Shown: one piece after another, positions 11,701 through 44,159 of the stretch
How the letters are laid out: the number at the start of each line of letters is the position of its first letter
How positions within the stretch are numbered: the stretch's first letter is position 1
Origin: Pachyseris speciosa
Lineage: Eukaryota > Cnidaria > Anthozoa > Scleractinia > Pachyseridae
Assembly: GCA_016490735.1 (NCBI GenBank)
Contig: JAEMWC010000076.1
Location: forward strand, 1,076,001-1,140,000
Direction: 5' to 3'
DNA length: 64,000 nt
Notes under the pieces: model-generated
Seen by the model: the letters and a program-made list of their open reading frames with translations, nothing else
Told to the model about the DNA's origin: nothing
The model's database searches: none
Program-made: the position numbers and the translations under genes

Positions 11701-14700
11701 TCTACTAAGCCCCCCTCCCCCTTTTGGGACATGAGATTTTTTAATAAGTCACTCCTATTCCCTCTTTCAAAATCAGCTTCATGTGGCCCAATTGGTTTGT
11801 TTTTAAACAAATATACACTCAAACACGTAATACTGTTTGCTGTGTTTTATTAGATAATAAAATTTCACTGTAGCTGTTTGAGTTTTGTACAAAACTGTTT
11901 TAAGACAAAAACAGGGTGTTTAAGATTTGAAATAAGCCACCCCTCTCTATTAAGCCCCCCCTCTCTTATAAGCCCCTGTTGATGAGACCTGAAATTAAAT
12001 AAGCCCCCGGTTATGGTATGTAGAAACATCTAATGAAGAAAATCTAATGGTACTTAAAATACAAAACAAAAAAAAATCAACTGTATCATCGTTATAATAA
12101 CAATCTCATAAATTCATAGATCAAGTTTTACCTTTGAACTCCTGGACAAGAATATAGCATATAGGGGCAGACATGTGACTAATTGTAATTGAATAATTGA
12201 ATAAATTGTGATAGTAGACCAAAGCTACCCCCATCCCCCCACAAAAGGGTCTGAAATTAAAAATTCCATAGGGAAGGGGGATATCAAGAGCACCAACACT
12301 TTCAAAGGCAAGGGTAATATATATTATAATTATACAAAATTGGAATTTTCTTAGGGAGTGGAGAGTCCAAACAAAATAACTCATTACAATCAAAAACATT
12401 TGTTTCCTGCTCCGGAAACATAATAAAAGTTAAAAGTTCGGACACAATTCTAACCCCCAACAGGCGTTAAAACCCCTTTTTTAAAATTCATCTTTTTAAC
12501 ATTCATATCATTGACTGATGAAGTCCGGTTGAAAAAAACGGACAAAATATTTCATAAGTTTTAACTTTTAGCTCCGAGTTTGCAAAACTTTTAACTTTTA
12601 AAATAACTCATTGATAAGGGGGTGGGCATAGGCAAGGATATTTTCTGAAACAGCACATTTCAGTGAGAGACTAAACCCTCATTCTCTTGCTCAAAGAAAA
12701 CATGGCTCAAAAAAATCAATTTATTTATAATTCTTAACACTTTCACTTCAATGGTTGCTTTGTTTTACTCTGTTCCTGCCTCCCACCTCTTCCCAGATCC
12801 TCAACAACACAGAAAAGATCATTTTATGGCAATAACATCAATAGATTATGTTAAGTTATCTCTGGCACTACCTTTCTGTAGCACTGATATGTGTTGTACA
12901 CCCAAGGAGATTTTTTGTTGTACTTGTACTGCAGTGCTAACACCAGGTGATTTATGGCTGCCTGAAGGTAACTCTGTTCAGCATCAATGACCAACCGCAC
13001 ATTGCGATCTAAACACGCCTTGCAAAACAAAATAGGAACGACATTTCTTTGGGGGTGGGTGTGGCTATACATACACTACTAAAGACTGGCTCAACCAATC
13101 TTGCTAGCATGAATCTTTTACAGACTGGATTCCCTTATCTCACCCACTGAACTCTAGACAAATTATGCAACATCTGCTACCTGGATCATCATGCAAAGAT
13201 TCCCTCTAGTGTAGTGTACTGATACAATGGCTGCACAGGAGACAAACATTACTGCATACAAAACTCTGATGCCGCCCTCCAATACAGACAACTTAGCACA
13301 GATTGTAATTTTAACCATTTGTCTCACAAAAGCACATCCCTTTTCATACTCTTTGGGTTTTTTTACTACAGTTGATCTATTACCTTAGCAAATGTGTCCA
13401 ACCTTGTCAGCACATTTTGAAGATGTGTATTTTGATTCTTGTTCAGAACAGGTAGCTGCAAAAATCAAACATAAAGAAGAATGATTAAAAAAAGACTTGA
13501 ATTTCTGCATATTTACAAATTATGCTCTCAGTTTTTTTCGTTTGACGGACCACTGTTTTTTTTTTCTTAAGTGGTGGGAGTCTGGCTAGTGGAGCTTGAT
13601 GATGGGAAAGTGGGATTAAAATACACATTAATTGGCCTCCAAATGGGGGAGGGGGCTCACTCAGATAAGATAAAAATTGGCAGCTGTGGCAAATGGAACC
13701 ACACCGAAGTCTAACATTATTTTGTTTTGGGTTTGTTCAGTTTTGTTTTTAATTAGTATTTGCTAATTTTTTTGGAGTGGGGAGGCGGGGTTGTTTTTGG
13801 TTTGGTGGTCATCCAAATTAAAAAGTGATTTTAGGGGTAGGAGAGTAAGAAGAAATTTCAATCAGCTGGAAAGAATCTGGCATCCACTAAACTCTCCTTA
13901 AAAGAGGAATGGTTCCTTAACGTAATAAAATCAGAAATTGGGTTACCTCTATTTTGTTATCAAAGCCTTCTGCTAAAGTCTGAACACTCAGCTCTGCTGG
14001 TATCTCTGTACTTGTCTCATAAGGGCTCAAATGTTCTTTTAATACATTCTATGAAAACAAGCAGGGGATTGTCTTTCAAAAACATGAGCTTGAGAGGATG
14101 TACAAGTATTTATAACTCTATCAAAAGCAAGTCATTTAAATACAGTTGTGAACTTACAAGTAGCAAAGGACTGCATATTGCTGTTACTCTCATCTGAGAG
14201 AAGCCTCCTTCCTCTATAACCAAAAGTATAACAGAAAGAATGAATCACCTCTTTTAATAAGCTTTATAAGTTGAGATGCTTTGTTATATGGGACATCGAG
14301 CAGAAGGGGTTATCTCAGTTGCAGTTATACATAAAGAAAATTCAGGGAGAATTGAGGAAACTTAGGGGTTAGGAGTGGGAAAAAATTTAGCCAGTGATCA
14401 GACCCAATTTTAGCATCAATTTCATGTCCTCTTATGTCGCCACTCACTAAGTTTGTTTTTTGTTTTGTGTTTCCAGTGAGAAAGGTTTACCATTGAAATG
14501 TACAATCTTGTAGCTCTATTGCACATCCCAATGACCTTTTTCATGACAGCCTTTCTTTGCCAAGTCACCAAGTTGACAACAGAAACATTACCCAAATTCT
14601 AGTGTATTATTGGTAATTAAGACAAGTTCAACCAGTGCAAAGCCTCTAGTTTGCCCATACTTAATTATTCCTGGCGTTATACAAAGAACCCTCTAAGACA

Positions 14701-17700
14701 TCATCAATTTTACAATACAAGTACATGTTTTTCTTAAAACTCAACATGCCTACAAAATGGGCGTTAATGAATGGAAATAGATCCCTTGGTGACAAAAATG
14801 TCTGTTTCCTGGTATTTATCCTTTCTGACTGAGTATATTTATAGTAACCTGTTTTCCCAATGCAATCAAGGATGGCCTTTGCATTTCTATCAAAAATTTC
14901 CTCCCTGTAAAACAAACAAGTTTATTATTATTATTATTTTATTATTATTATTACCGGTATTTATTATAATTATTACTATTATAAATATTGTTATTTATTA
15001 TAATTACATTATCATTACAATTATTATTATAATTGCTGAGAAAGAATAAACAAACAAGTTTATATCATTATTATGTTCATGTTTCTCACAGTACAGGTTG
15101 CTGCTGCACTGGGTAGTTTATCCTACTAGGCAGAGTACAACCAGTTGATCCTCTAAGCCTAACAAATTACGAATCTTTGCAACTGAGAATGAATACATGA
15201 AAATCATGTATTCATTCTCATTTATTCATTATGAACCAACAAAATGACCAGCTCCCAGTTGGCTTGTTATCTCATTTGCTGGAACGCAGACTGCACTGGT
15301 ATTGCAGAGGCCATGGGTTCAACTCCTGTACAAGCCTGATTTTTTTCAGCCTTTATTTTCCATACTGCTTACTATAAGTAGTGTTCATAACTGTGATGGT
15401 CATTTCCATCTTCATTATTATTATTATTATTATTATTTTAACACTAAGTTTCAGGTCACGAATTATTATTCAAGACACCAGATTGTTATTCAAAAGTACT
15501 AGTAAAGATGTGATATACACAGTAAGCAGCTATGTTGTATTATCAGCTTTTCATTGCTACTGAGGATGACTTTTTTAAATGGAGAACTGACCTGCTACTA
15601 AAGTCATTATAATCAGATGAGAGATCTTCTTCATTAGGTACACACAGCATGGTCCCTATTCCACACTGATGCAGCATCTTAATTGTATCTTGGATGGCTG
15701 GTAGATCCTCCCCAGCCACAAACTGACTGTACATAGTTTTACGCAGTAAAAATTCAAAGAGAGTTTTGCCAAAGACCCTTTGGCCAACAGACATAAGCTG
15801 TAAAACAAAGAATTGAGAAATACAGAGGTATATTGAAGGCCTTGGGCATTTGGGAGGACAAGGATATGCTTAGCTCCAACCTTGTTCCCAGGGTCTCTCT
15901 TCTTCCTGTCCCGGCTCTCTCTCACTCCAGGGGATGGGAAGAGGAGAGACCCTGGGAATGAGTTTGGTTTAGCTTGATCTGGAAGGTTGAACCAAAGGGT
16001 GTGAGTCTGTTCATTGCTGCTTTAAGTAAATCTTCTAAATGTGTGAAAGTTTAATGAGAACCATATGAGGGGGTTGGCTGTCTCCAAAATAAATTGCTTT
16101 GGCATTGCATATATGCCAAGTCATCTGGATCAATTACCCAGGAGTCTCCTGAATATGAAACAATCTGCCGTCGCTCACAGGGGATCATCCCATTCATCCT
16201 CCTCCTCCCATGCAGTTACCTTTCACTCTCCAGTAACTCTTTCCTCTCCTTGTGCTTCAGGATATTCTTCCTCTTTCTTCTACTGTCATTTCATAATAAT
16301 TATTTCTATTTGACCCCTCCCCTCCCAGATGGCAGTTCCCCCCCTGTTAGGGGGGGGTACTGAGAAAAACTTAACAAGGGGTGGCTCTGCCCTGAGGTCT
16401 GACCCCTTACCCTTTTATATACCATTTTTGACAGAAATGATACCCCTTTCATATACTTTCCATTGACAAATGGTACTCCTTTCGTATCCTAAAACAAGAA
16501 GTCTTCTTGTCATTTTCATGAAGCATTCAATAAATTAAAAAAGGACAGTCATAAGGTATGTGTTTGAAATATTTTAATGAAAGGCCCCTTTCAATACCTA
16601 AATGACAGATTCCCCTACCCTTTCGTATACTTCGACTCGTGAAATCCCTACCCTTTCATATACCTGAAGCGTGAAAAAGGTGCCCATTTTATGCAGAGTC
16701 TCCCTGTATAGGCCACTATAGGGAGTATTCCCCCGGGCAGTTTCCAGGCCTTTCTCTGCCTTTCTTTGCCTTCCAAGCTAGCCCCCAGCTGTCCAATCTT
16801 CCTAGAGTTTAGCAGGTCAACAGTTTTATCAAGAAACATAATCCCACATTTAGCGGCGAGTAGTGTTGCGTTGTCTATTTTTCCACATATCCAAATTTGC
16901 TATTAATATGGACTACCGTAGGCAACTCGAACTCTGAAGGGAAATGAAAAACTGTTCGAGTTATCGGGATCGATTAAAATATTCAATTTTCCAGGTTAAT
17001 AATTAATAGTTTATTGATTTTCAGCACTCTGGTATACAATACAGTGTAAATTAAACTTATTTCACGAGAAACTAATACATTTTGTAACAAATGTAACGAT
17101 TATGCACTCTTAGTCAAATACGTGATCTGTTCGTTGCACTAATTAAAATCAAATTGCTCCAGTCTTTGTTCTAGTGTTAGAATTCGATCACACGATAAGA
17201 AAAAACTAATGGGATATCTCAATGGGTATCTGTGACGAGTTATAAGAACCAGAAATTCGAGTTATCGGGGTAAATTTTGATCAAAGGAAACAAAATTTAG
17301 TTCGAGTTAGTGGCGTTTTCGAGTTATCCGAATTCGAGTTACCGGGGTTCTAATGTATTTCCAAAACTGGGATGATTGTGCTACAAAGACAGAGCATCTA
17401 AAATGTTTCTGTATGCACAACATAAATAACAGGTAGAAAGATTACAAATTTGGAAACACTTTTAGAATCAAAACTCTTCCTGATCCTGCGAAGTTCTTCA
17501 CTTATATCCCAAGTATGCTTACAAGCATGCATGTATGCTAATTAGCATAACCACAAAAATGCGTTAATGGTTCCCTACCGAAATTAAATCAATTTTTTTT
17601 CGCCGTGAAATTAAAATATCGCAACTAATAAATGCAATTTCGTTTTGTAAAAGGTGATCTTTGTAATAGTGTCCTAGATTGTTGTACTCTTAACGCACTT

Positions 17701-18082
17701 ACCATTTAATTTTAAGGGGTGGGGGTATTAAAGACAGAAAGGTAGACATAAACTTCCTGAGCTTACATTTTGGCTGAGAGCTGACAAGTAATATAACAAT
17801 GTCAAAGTATTAGTCTTTACATACCTCCACAGGATTTCTCGCAACGACATCGTAGGAGCATAATTTCAAAACAAAAAGCGAGCGAACTATATCAGTCGTT
17901 CGCTTCGATGCGAAGATTCTAGTGTCACCGTACTTGTATAAACGGGCTTGTTTTTCGCCAAAAGTGTCCTCTATACTTGGAGAAGGAGTTTGAACCGCAC
18001 GGAATGTAGCAGCAGAACTTTGAATAAAGCGTGATTGAAGGTTTTTAAACCCAAACCCACGAATTTGCCTCAAATAAGCCAT
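8796..18082 (-). CDS. PRODH: Proline dehydrogenase, mitochondrial
   Basis: PRODH is the FAD enzyme of the mitochondrial inner membrane that oxidises proline to pyrroline-5-carboxylate, the first step of proline catabolism. Ten coding exons on the reverse strand join in frame: 17825-18082, 15592-15797, 14849-14904, 14158-14213, 13947-14048, 13384-13455, 12872-13018, 11241-11512, 10710-10795 and 8796-8977. They give 478 residues, somewhat shorter than the mammalian protein at its N-terminus. The N-terminus is Arg-rich without acidic residues (RQIRGFGFKNLQSRFIQSS), as expected for a mitochondrial presequence. Barrel motifs run in order: RLVIDAEQSYLQ, YNTYQCY, KLGFHFGAKIVRGAYMAQER, MVASHNEESV, SFGQLYGMCDQ, then YKSVPYGPVGEALAYLGRRA with EN, the conserved C-terminal substrate-binding helix. 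All splice sites are GT-AG. Introns hold a piggyBac-like MITE, a C-rich MITE, a SINE and Penelope-type debris. Confidence 0.95.
9026..10055. mobile_element. piggyBac-like non-autonomous element (MITE)
   Basis: Exact 17-bp terminal inverted repeats TTAACCCATTGGCACCC (9026-9042) and its inverse (10039-10055) bound about 1.03 kb in the last PRODH intron. TTAA at each outer edge matches the piggyBac target site, with termini starting CCC. No transposase is visible, so it would need enzyme supplied in trans. Confidence 0.7.
11604..12017. mobile_element. C-rich MITE, copy 1, one end degraded
   Basis: It starts with TTACCGTAAAAGCTC, the same terminal sequence as the complete copy at 59469-59853. 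Like that copy it contains many repeats of the type CCCCCCTCTCTATTAAGC. The matching right terminus cannot be found, so the right edge is approximate. It lies in a PRODH intron. Confidence 0.65.
12410..12615 (+). mobile_element. Retroelement remnant with hammerhead-ribozyme-like motif
   Basis: Within a PRODH intron, CTGATGA (12515-12521) is followed by a GTCCG...CGGAC stem (helix II-like, 12523-12543) and then AAAA where a hammerhead has GAAA. Flanking copies of GTTAAAAGTT and its inverse AACTTTTA suggest terminal-repeat sequence. Hammerhead ribozymes are known from terminal regions of Penelope-like elements. The catalytic G is missing, so it is probably inactive. Confidence 0.4.
14919..15030. 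repeat. ATT-rich microsatellite
   Basis: Interrupted ATT and ATTAT repeats occupy a PRODH intron. Poly-Ile reading frames across it are artefacts. Confidence 0.85.
15240..15437 (+). mobile_element. tRNA-derived SINE with ATT tail
   Basis: A degraded A box (GGCTTGTTATCTCATTTGCT, from about 15260) is followed by the B-box region CATGGGTTCAACTCCTGTAC (from 15311). An inverted pair TGCTTACT/AGTAGTG follows in the body, and an (ATT)n tail lies at 15414-15436. The order of pol III head, body and simple tail fits a SINE inserted in a PRODH intron. Confidence 0.65.
16395..16690. repeat. Diverged tandem repeat of CCTTTCATATAC units
   Basis: The motif CCCTTTCRTATAC recurs at irregular spacings of about 30-60 bp at least five times. 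It lies in the first PRODH intron. I see no coding content. Confidence 0.55.
16910..17356. mobile_element. Probable DNA-transposon remnant with GTTCGAGTTATCGGG motif
   Basis: The stretch is bounded by CTACCGTAGGCAACTCGAAC on the left and by CGAGTTACCGGGGTTCTAAT on the right. It contains repeated GTTCGAGTTATCGGG-type words (near 16954, 17248, 17310 and 17332). The ends are partly inverse to one another. It is in PRODH intron 1 and no transposase is visible. Confidence 0.45.
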
Positions 18083-18861
18083 AGTTTCAACCCAAAATTA
18101 GCATAGAAGAAGGCACGTACGCATTTATATCAAGTTGTTTAACTTGGGAACAACTGGCTTCATGACCACCTACAAACCGGTTTGTCACGTTGTACGGCAT
18201 TGTCTTTTTTCCGATATAAATAAAATTGAACATCTTTGCGTGCGTACGTACGTGAGACCCAACAAAAACTACAATTTATTTGCCTTTCCATATACATCCA
18301 CGTCTTTTGGAAGAAGAAAGTAGAATATAACGTTTGTACGGTAATTGTTTGTTCGTGTGCAGGAAAAAAAGTTCATTTATGGTAACAGGAAGTAAAAATA
18401 TCTTGCAATGAATTTTCTCGGATTCTGAGGCTAAAATTATAGTTAATTTATTAAATAAATGGGACTTACTAGCGGTGAAAGGGAGTTTTTCTTTCTTCGT
18501 GGTTAAACCACAACGGCATGGCGAGCGCAAACAAGAAAAAGAACTCGCGAGTTTTGATTGCGAAGACATTCAGTTCGCGGTTTATAGCTGCGGGAAATAA
18601 TGTTATAAGACTTACTTCGGATTTGAATTTCCGTTAAGGTTCTTGAATTTTTCGGGAAAGATAACATTTCTCGCGATTTTGGATAATCAAGCCTGTGTGG
18701 CAGGAGTGGGGGAAGGGCAAAAATCGCCTTTGAGGCCTGATAATTCGGAATGTAAAACGGGATTGCTACAGTTTCAAACACTGACTCTACAGTGAGAAGA
18801 GAGAACAAGGGTAAAATGTCGCCCTTCATCTCGCGAATGTTGCACTTTACGAAACTTCCGC

Positions 18862-19765
18862 ATTAGAGAGATTAAGTTCGAGGTTTTTCGGCTTTTCCCG
18901 CGAACCGCGAACGTCAAGAAGTCACGTGACCAGTGCCTTGCCGTCAGGTTTGCGGTTTGAGGTTCACGTTTGTACGGCTAGACCACAGTCTAGAGGTAAG
19001 TGATTTAACGCAAGGTTTTTTGCACCCTAAAACATCACAATCCCACGTTTGAGAGGAAATGCTACCTTTTAGAACTCTTTCGCTTATTGATTATTGAATT
19101 CTTTTTCATAGACACGTAATTTTGAAGACGATTTCTCAGCTCAGATAGAAGTGATTAGAGACCTTAAGATCGAGGTTTGGCCATCTTACCGCAAACGGCA
19201 AACGGCGGTTTGCGGTTAGTGGTTTCACGTTAGCTGTCTACCCGTATTCGGGACTTAAGATTCGCGGGTAACAAATAGCCGGTCGCCATGTTTGTTTTCA
19301 TTCATTCGTTCACTTCTATTTTAGCTGAGAAATCGTCTTAAAAATTGCGTTTCTATGAAAAAGAATTCGATAATTAATAGGCGAAAGAGTTCTAAAAAGT
19401 AGTATTTCCTCTCAAACGTGGGATTGTGATGTTTTAGGGTGCAAAAATCCTTGCGGTAAATCACTTACCTCTGGAGCGTGGTCTAGCCGTACAAACGTGA
19501 ACTTCAAACCGCAAACCTGACGGCAAGGCACTGGTCACGTGACTTCTTGACGTTCGCGGTTCGCGGGAAATGCCGAAAAACCTCAATCTTAATCTCTCTA
19601 ACGAATGAATGAAAACAAACATGGCGGCCGGCTATTTGTTGTTAGAACCAACCACGAATCTTAAGCCCCGAATATGGGCAGACGGTTAACGTAAAACCGC
19701 TAACCGCAAACCGCGGTTTGCCGTTTGCGGTAAGATGGCCAAACCTGTATCTTAATCTCTCTAAT
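18862..19765. mobile_element. Interleaved pair of inverted repeats (A-B-A'-B' fold-back element)
   Basis: Segment A (18862-19141) is the inverse complement of A' (19323-19601) over about 280 bp with few mismatches. Segment B (19154-19310) is the inverse complement of B' (19600-19765) over about 157-166 bp. The four segments are interleaved rather than nested. ATTAGAGAGATTAAG-type ends occur at the outer ends of A, B, A' and B'. It lies between PRODH exon 1 and the 3' end of SANBR. There is no coding content. Confidence 0.8.
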
Positions 19766-20178
19766 TGATTCGCATCTAAGGTGCGTTGACCACCGTGGAC
19801 AAGTTTCGCCAAAGTAGCGGCTCCCGTTACTTCCGGAATTAGCAGACTGTAAATGGGCTGCAACTTTCGGGTAGCCGCTAATTTCGTAGCCTGCGTGATT
19901 GCTAAGGAAACAGGAGACGTCTGCACGCAGGCTACTACTTTCGGTTAGCTAAAGTACGTGAGCAAAGGAAGAAAACAATTATTGCAAACCCAACCGCGGA
20001 ATATTAACAATAAAGCATGACACTTAAATTTTCCCTTTCTCGTTGATTCTTCGGCATTCTTGTTTCATGTTCATGGTGCTTGAGGGAACAGAAGTGAATG
20101 TACAGATTTTCGTGCAGGCTAAATAATTCCCAATCAAAGTAACCTCACAACTCACTAGTTCCTACTCAAAAAAATTCA

Positions 20179-20184
20179 TTTATT
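20179..20184 (-). promoter_or_regulatory. Polyadenylation signal AATAAA for SANBR
   Basis: AATAAA on the reverse strand lies about 104 nt downstream of the SANBR stop codon. Confidence 0.5.
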
Positions 20185-20287
20185 ATGCACAAAAATAGTA
20201 TTTACAAATGAGATTCATAAAATTGAACATTACCAAAATGCAAATGAAGTTAACTCTTCTCTTTTAGCACGTTCTCCTTGCTGGTCG

Positions 20288-41514
<21,227 letters not shown>

Positions 41515-44159
41515 GGTAAGCAAAACTTATTAAGCTTAATTGTAAGTAACCAGTTTCATACTTCAAAGGAATAGGATTGACCAGTTATGGGAACAAATAA
41601 ATCCTCCTTCCTTCAAGCTTTTTCCATAAATGGAAAATTAGTATTCGCGCTGAGGAAATCCATCCTTCTCTTTTCTGAACAAATTTAGAAATTTCGGTGA
41701 TAAGAAGGTCTACAATACGCCATCTTTGTATCCAAGGGTTTCTGGTCTCCAGCTCTCCCCGGTCAAAAGCCACGTGCCCGCGCGTGTACATACAGCGGTC
41801 ACACGCTGTACTTGTGTAGGTTATTCATATATTTAGAAACATAATGTCCTCCGACTGTCCAGAGGTACTGTTTTCTCCCAGGGAGAAGCACGGCTGGCGC
41901 TGTGACTAAGAGAGATACCGCGAATCAAATTCCCTTTGGACATTACGTGGTGTGAATTCTTACAAACGCCCGCTGTTGCTTAGGAGCATTGTTTGGGGGT
42001 ATCTAATAAGGACCACTGAGTGTTTACCTTCTTTGAAACCCTACATAACCACAACGTGCTTGGGCTTTTAAAAGTAATCAAACATTAACACCTTGGCTAG
42101 TATTTATTGTTAACATGGTTTAGACTCAAGAGTCGAACCTGGAATCGGAAGAGAACAAAAAAGAAGCATGCCCGTGCTACATAGGTCTCCGTCAGATTTT
42201 GTCTCTGAAAAGTAGAAGTGCAAGTGCATTATATAGTTTGGTTCATATGTATTCTATTGCACTGAACTGGCTGAATTTTCATTTTAATTCTCTTTTAGCA
42301 GCTTGAAACAATTTTTCCCATAACATCCCTAGTTCTCTCATACTCTGTGGAGAAACGAAGAATTCAAGATGTAACCTGATATCTTTTTTCTTTTTTTTTT
42401 AACCATATCTGGAATCACTGAGTTAAACGCTTTTTTTTCTTCAACACTACTTTTCGCATTTTAAGAAGCATAACAAGTGATAAACTATAATAAAAAGGCA
42501 GTTCCCGTCTCTATGACGACAGTGCTAGTTATATTGAAGCATTTTAAAATTGAACGATGCTTCATGATCATTATATTCTGACTCTATCCGAGCAGCAGTT
42601 TCAAATTTACTTCGATAATTCGCTCATGAGACTGAAACGTTTTCCAGTAAAAGTCGCTAGATTTCTTGGCTTTCTTTCGCGTTTAATCTTTTCTTCCGTT
42701 TGCAATTTGTTATTTAGCAGAGCTTTAGAGTGCTTTTAATAATGTTTGTGCCGAAGTTGTCAGTGGCGATATCATGACTGACAGGTGAAAGCGTTCAAAG
42801 TGGAGTGTCTTTCTTTTACGCAAGTAAATCGCTTAGCTTCGAATTTTTTATTATATTTTAGGTTCGTAAAGAACCTTCGATCAAGCAATCTGTTTTAATT
42901 GAGGTCTTTTCCGAGAGAAGTTGACCCTTGACCGATAACTACAACGCAAATAGACCGGTAATTAAGAAATACAAGTTGACTAAACGGTGTCAAAACCCTG
43001 AGATGGATTCTTAGAGCAGTGATTTCAATGAAAGATAACTGATTTTGAGTTTCTATGTCAGAGCCTTTTGAACAAAAAGAAACATTCTTATGTTTACAAA
43101 CAACCATTAACAGGCGTATTTGTGGTTGCATTTGCTGCAGGAACAAAGCAATTATCACGTAATAATCCATTCGGAATATCAGGGGTCAATGAATACCTCC
43201 TCAGATAAATGCTCTTTTCGAAAAGATGTGTACACGATTATACACCTAAGAGGTTTTGTTTACTCTAGCAAGTGCGGATGATCTCGTACGCACGTTTAGT
43301 GCAATCATTTGTCAATATAATATTGTACGTGCTTGATTCTTGCCCCGAGTTGTAATTTTCACATGGGCGGAGCAGGAAAAAAAGAGTTGTTAAAAACCGC
43401 CAATGATTGATCGCTAACATAACATTAATTTACACATAACTATAACGTATACACTGCCTATAGAATAATAAATGTTTTTCACATTTCATTAGTTGCAGGT
43501 GTTTTCGCAAAAAAATTTTAATTAATGAAAAATGTTGCAAGAAATGTTTCAAAGAAGTGAAATATTTACTGAGAGAGTATAAGAAAAATGATGCTGAAGA
43601 TGGTTGAAACAATAGTAAAATTTGGGTTATGATCTATAAGTATTTCACTTTAGAGCACGACTGTCGTGGTTCGTCTTATGTGAATAAAAAATGAAATGGT
43701 TTAGAGTTTTAATTTCTGGTATCTTCAGTGGACATCTAAAGAAAACACGATTGTCGTAATTAATACTTTATTCTTTCAATGTGTAGCTTTTTATATTTTT
43801 CTGAATATTTCCGGGGAGTCTTACCAAAAATCTATTAGTTTGCGACATCGAAGAGCGAGACATATTTCGCGTTCTCATCGAAGACAATTATCTCTTGCCC
43901 AATAACTGAATTTTATTTTCTATGTAATTTATATTTCGCTCTTTTAGCGAAAAAACGTAATTTACAGGACAAAAGCCTTAATGCAAATTTATGGGAAAAT
44001 GCAGGTGCTCTTCGCAGTTTAGCATCACTAAAAATCACCTTTTTGTGTTTAATATTTCATCCCACGCATAGAGGCGCTTTAAAAATAGAAGACCATTGGT
44101 GCAAATCAACAATCTTAGTTGCTCCAGCTGAGTTGGCATCGAAACCGCTCGACTTCAAC
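41515..44159. other. Divergent intergenic region between SANBR and the Glu-rich gene
   Basis: No coding exon could be supported. Short frames at 41585-41791, 42557-42739, 42895-43170 and 43430-43612 lack domains and splice logic. The region should contain the promoters of both flanking genes. Poly-T runs lie near 42388 and 42430. Confidence 0.55.
44078..44087 (+). promoter_or_regulatory. Possible TATA-like element of the Glu-rich gene
   Basis: TTTAAAAATA lies 73-82 nt upstream of the ATG at 44160, compatible with a start site near 44110. Position alone supports this. Confidence 0.25.
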
